NCBI GenBank assembly: GCA_030593155.1
Contig: JAUVHT010000008.1
Location: 1 to 14,078 of the forward strand
Length of the DNA stretch: 14,078 nucleotides
Direction of reading: 5' to 3'
DNA from: Candidatus Bathyarchaeota archaeon
Lineage (GTDB): Archaea > Thermoproteota > Bathyarchaeia > TCS64
The position numbers were made by a program, and so were the translations under genes. Shown here one piece after another: positions 13,066 through 14,078 of this stretch; positions within the stretch are counted from its first letter, which is position 1, and each line of letters starts with the position of its first letter. The notes beneath the pieces are model-generated. The model had not been told where the DNA came from and made no database searches. It saw only the letters and a list, made by a program, of their open reading frames with translations.

Positions 13066-14078
13066 ATGAACACCCAAGACACCATCAACGCCATCGCCAA
13101 ACGCCGAGGCTACCACTGGCCCAGCTACGAAATCTACGGAGGCCTCTCAGGATACATCACCTACGGAGACCTAGGCACCAAACTCAAACGCAACATAGAA
13201 CACCTCTGGCGCCAACACTACACCCACAACCAGAACATCCTAGAAATAGACGCCCCCATCATCAACCCCCTCACCATCTTCGAAGCCTCAGGCCACCTCG
13301 CCCACTTCAAAGAACACTCCACCGAATGCACCAACTGCCACCACAGCTTCCGCGCAGACCACCTCATCGAAGACAAAACAAACCTCGAAAACGTAGAAGC
13401 CCTCGGCGGAGAAACCATCAAACAACTCCTCAAAGAACACAAGATCAAATGCCCCAGATGCGGCGGCCAACTCAAAGAACCCACCCAGATCCTCACCATG
13501 TTCAAAACCGAGATAGGAGCCACAGGAGGCCTCACCGGCTACGCCCGCCCCGAAGCAGCCCAATCCATGTTCATCAACTTCAAACGAGGCTACCAGCACG
13601 CCCGCGAAAAAATCCCCTTCGCCCTCGCCCAGATCGGCAAGGTCATGCGCAACGAGATCAGCCCCCGCAGAGGCCTCGCCCGAGTCCGAGAGTTCACCAT
13701 CATGGAGCTAGAGCTCTTCTTCGACCCCCAGAACCCCCAGTGCCCCCACCTCCCAGAGGTCGAGAACGAGAAAGTCAGGCTCCTCACGGAAGAAATGCAG
13801 GAAAAAGAAGTGAAAACACCCCTCGAGACCACCATCAAAGAAGCCCTGGAGAAAAACCTCATCCTCACACCCTGGCAGGCCTACTACATAGGCCTCTCCA
13901 AGAAATTCATCACCCACCTCGGCGTCCCCCCCGAACGCCAACGCTTCCGCGCCCACCTCCCAGACGAGCGCGCCCACTACTCCGCCCAGACCTACGACCA
14001 CGAAGTCCAACTCAGCTTCGGATGGCTCGAAGTCGCAGGCCACGCCTACCGCACAGACTACGACCTCAAAGCCCACCA
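13066..14078 (+). CDS. glyS: Glycyl-tRNA synthetase, archaeal/eukaryotic alpha2 type (3' end cut by window edge)
   Basis: From ATG 13066 the frame is open to the right edge, giving 337 residues of an enzyme usually about 550-600 long. It attaches glycine to tRNA-Gly. Visible family marks are GGLSGYITYGDLGTKLKRNI near residues 25-44, a zinc-binding-like pair CTNC and CPRCGG in the insertion region, TARPEAAQ-type motif GYARPEAAQSMF near 158-169, and motif 2, RNEISPRRGLARVREFTIME near 190-209. The anticodon-binding C-terminal domain lies outside the window. Its codons (many CGC/CGA, GAA, AAA, GGC) differ from the AGG/GAG/AAG/GGG preference of the other genes, mainly in the first 600 bases, in line with the C/A-rich strand here. 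A TATA box upstream gives a leaderless-type start. Confidence 0.96.
   Translation, partial: MNTQDTINAIAKRRGYHWPSYEIYGGLSGYITYGDLGTKLKRNIEHLWRQHYTHNQNILEIDAPIINPLTIFEASGHLAHFKEHSTECTNCHHSFRADHLIEDKTNLENVEALGGETIKQLLKEHKIKCPRCGGQLKEPTQILTMFKTEIGATGGLTGYARPEAAQSMFINFKRGYQHAREKIPFALAQIGKVMRNEISPRRGLARVREFTIMELELFFDPQNPQCPHLPEVENEKVRLLTEEMQEKEVKTPLETTIKEALEKNLILTPWQAYYIGLSKKFITHLGVPPERQRFRAHLPDERAHYSAQTYDHEVQLSFGWLEVAGHAYRTDYDLKAH

Overview
The window comes from an archaeon. Three things point there: an archaeal HMG-CoA synthase / thiolase / DUF35 trio, a GPN-loop GTPase and an archaeal-type glycyl-tRNA synthetase; AT-rich TATA-like boxes about 25-35 bases upstream of many starts, giving very short leaders; and a mix of leaderless and Shine-Dalgarno starts, including TTG and GTG. 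The DNA is GC-rich, with coding strands favouring AGG, GAG, AAG and GGG. A TACK-type or Bathyarchaeia-like lineage is my best guess, but that is only an impression. I see no rRNA, tRNA, CRISPR array, insertion sequence or phage gene.

Layout. Bases 1-5242 are all minus strand, read from right to left: a sulfatase/alkaline-phosphatase-fold hydrolase with an odd 5' end, a membrane-anchored family 2 glycosyltransferase, a RimI-type N-acetyltransferase, myo-inositol-1-phosphate synthase (ino1), a GPN-loop GTPase, and a truncated ornithine cyclodeaminase/alanine dehydrogenase cut by the left edge. From about 5.3 kb the genes are on the plus strand: a UPF0104/LPG-synthase-TM membrane protein, a small one-helix membrane protein preceded by three copies of a 16-base near-palindrome, a Gfo/Idh/MocA oxidoreductase followed closely by a DUF362 protein, then a tightly packed HMG-CoA synthase - thiolase - DUF35 operon with overlapping or abutting ends, then a cysteine-rich dicluster ferredoxin-like protein with its own promoter. 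A small two-helix membrane gene lies on the minus strand at 12.5-12.8 kb. After a C/A-rich, G-poor intergenic stretch, glyS runs off the right edge.

How the genes fit together. Two lipid themes are present. The HMG-CoA synthase operon is the entry to the mevalonate route for isoprenoid ether lipids. Ino1 makes inositol phosphate, the head-group precursor of archaetidylinositol. The glycosyltransferase, sulfatase-like hydrolase and UPF0104 membrane protein look like surface-glycan or lipid head-group functions, which is inference from family and neighbourhood.

Main oddities. (1) The thiolase has Ser where the nucleophilic Cys is expected and Asn where the GHP-motif His is expected, although the rest of the protein is intact. 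(2) Ino1 has Met in place of the lysine of the GDDxK motif. (3) The sulfatase-like gene has a strong Shine-Dalgarno and an in-frame GTG 49 codons upstream of its first ATG, with one TAA at the fourth codon. (4) A CTAG-centred repeat array precedes the small membrane gene. (5) The Fe-S protein carries a dense CNCCPCCC motif besides its two ferredoxin clusters. (6) Strand composition and codon choice change sharply near 12.8 kb.
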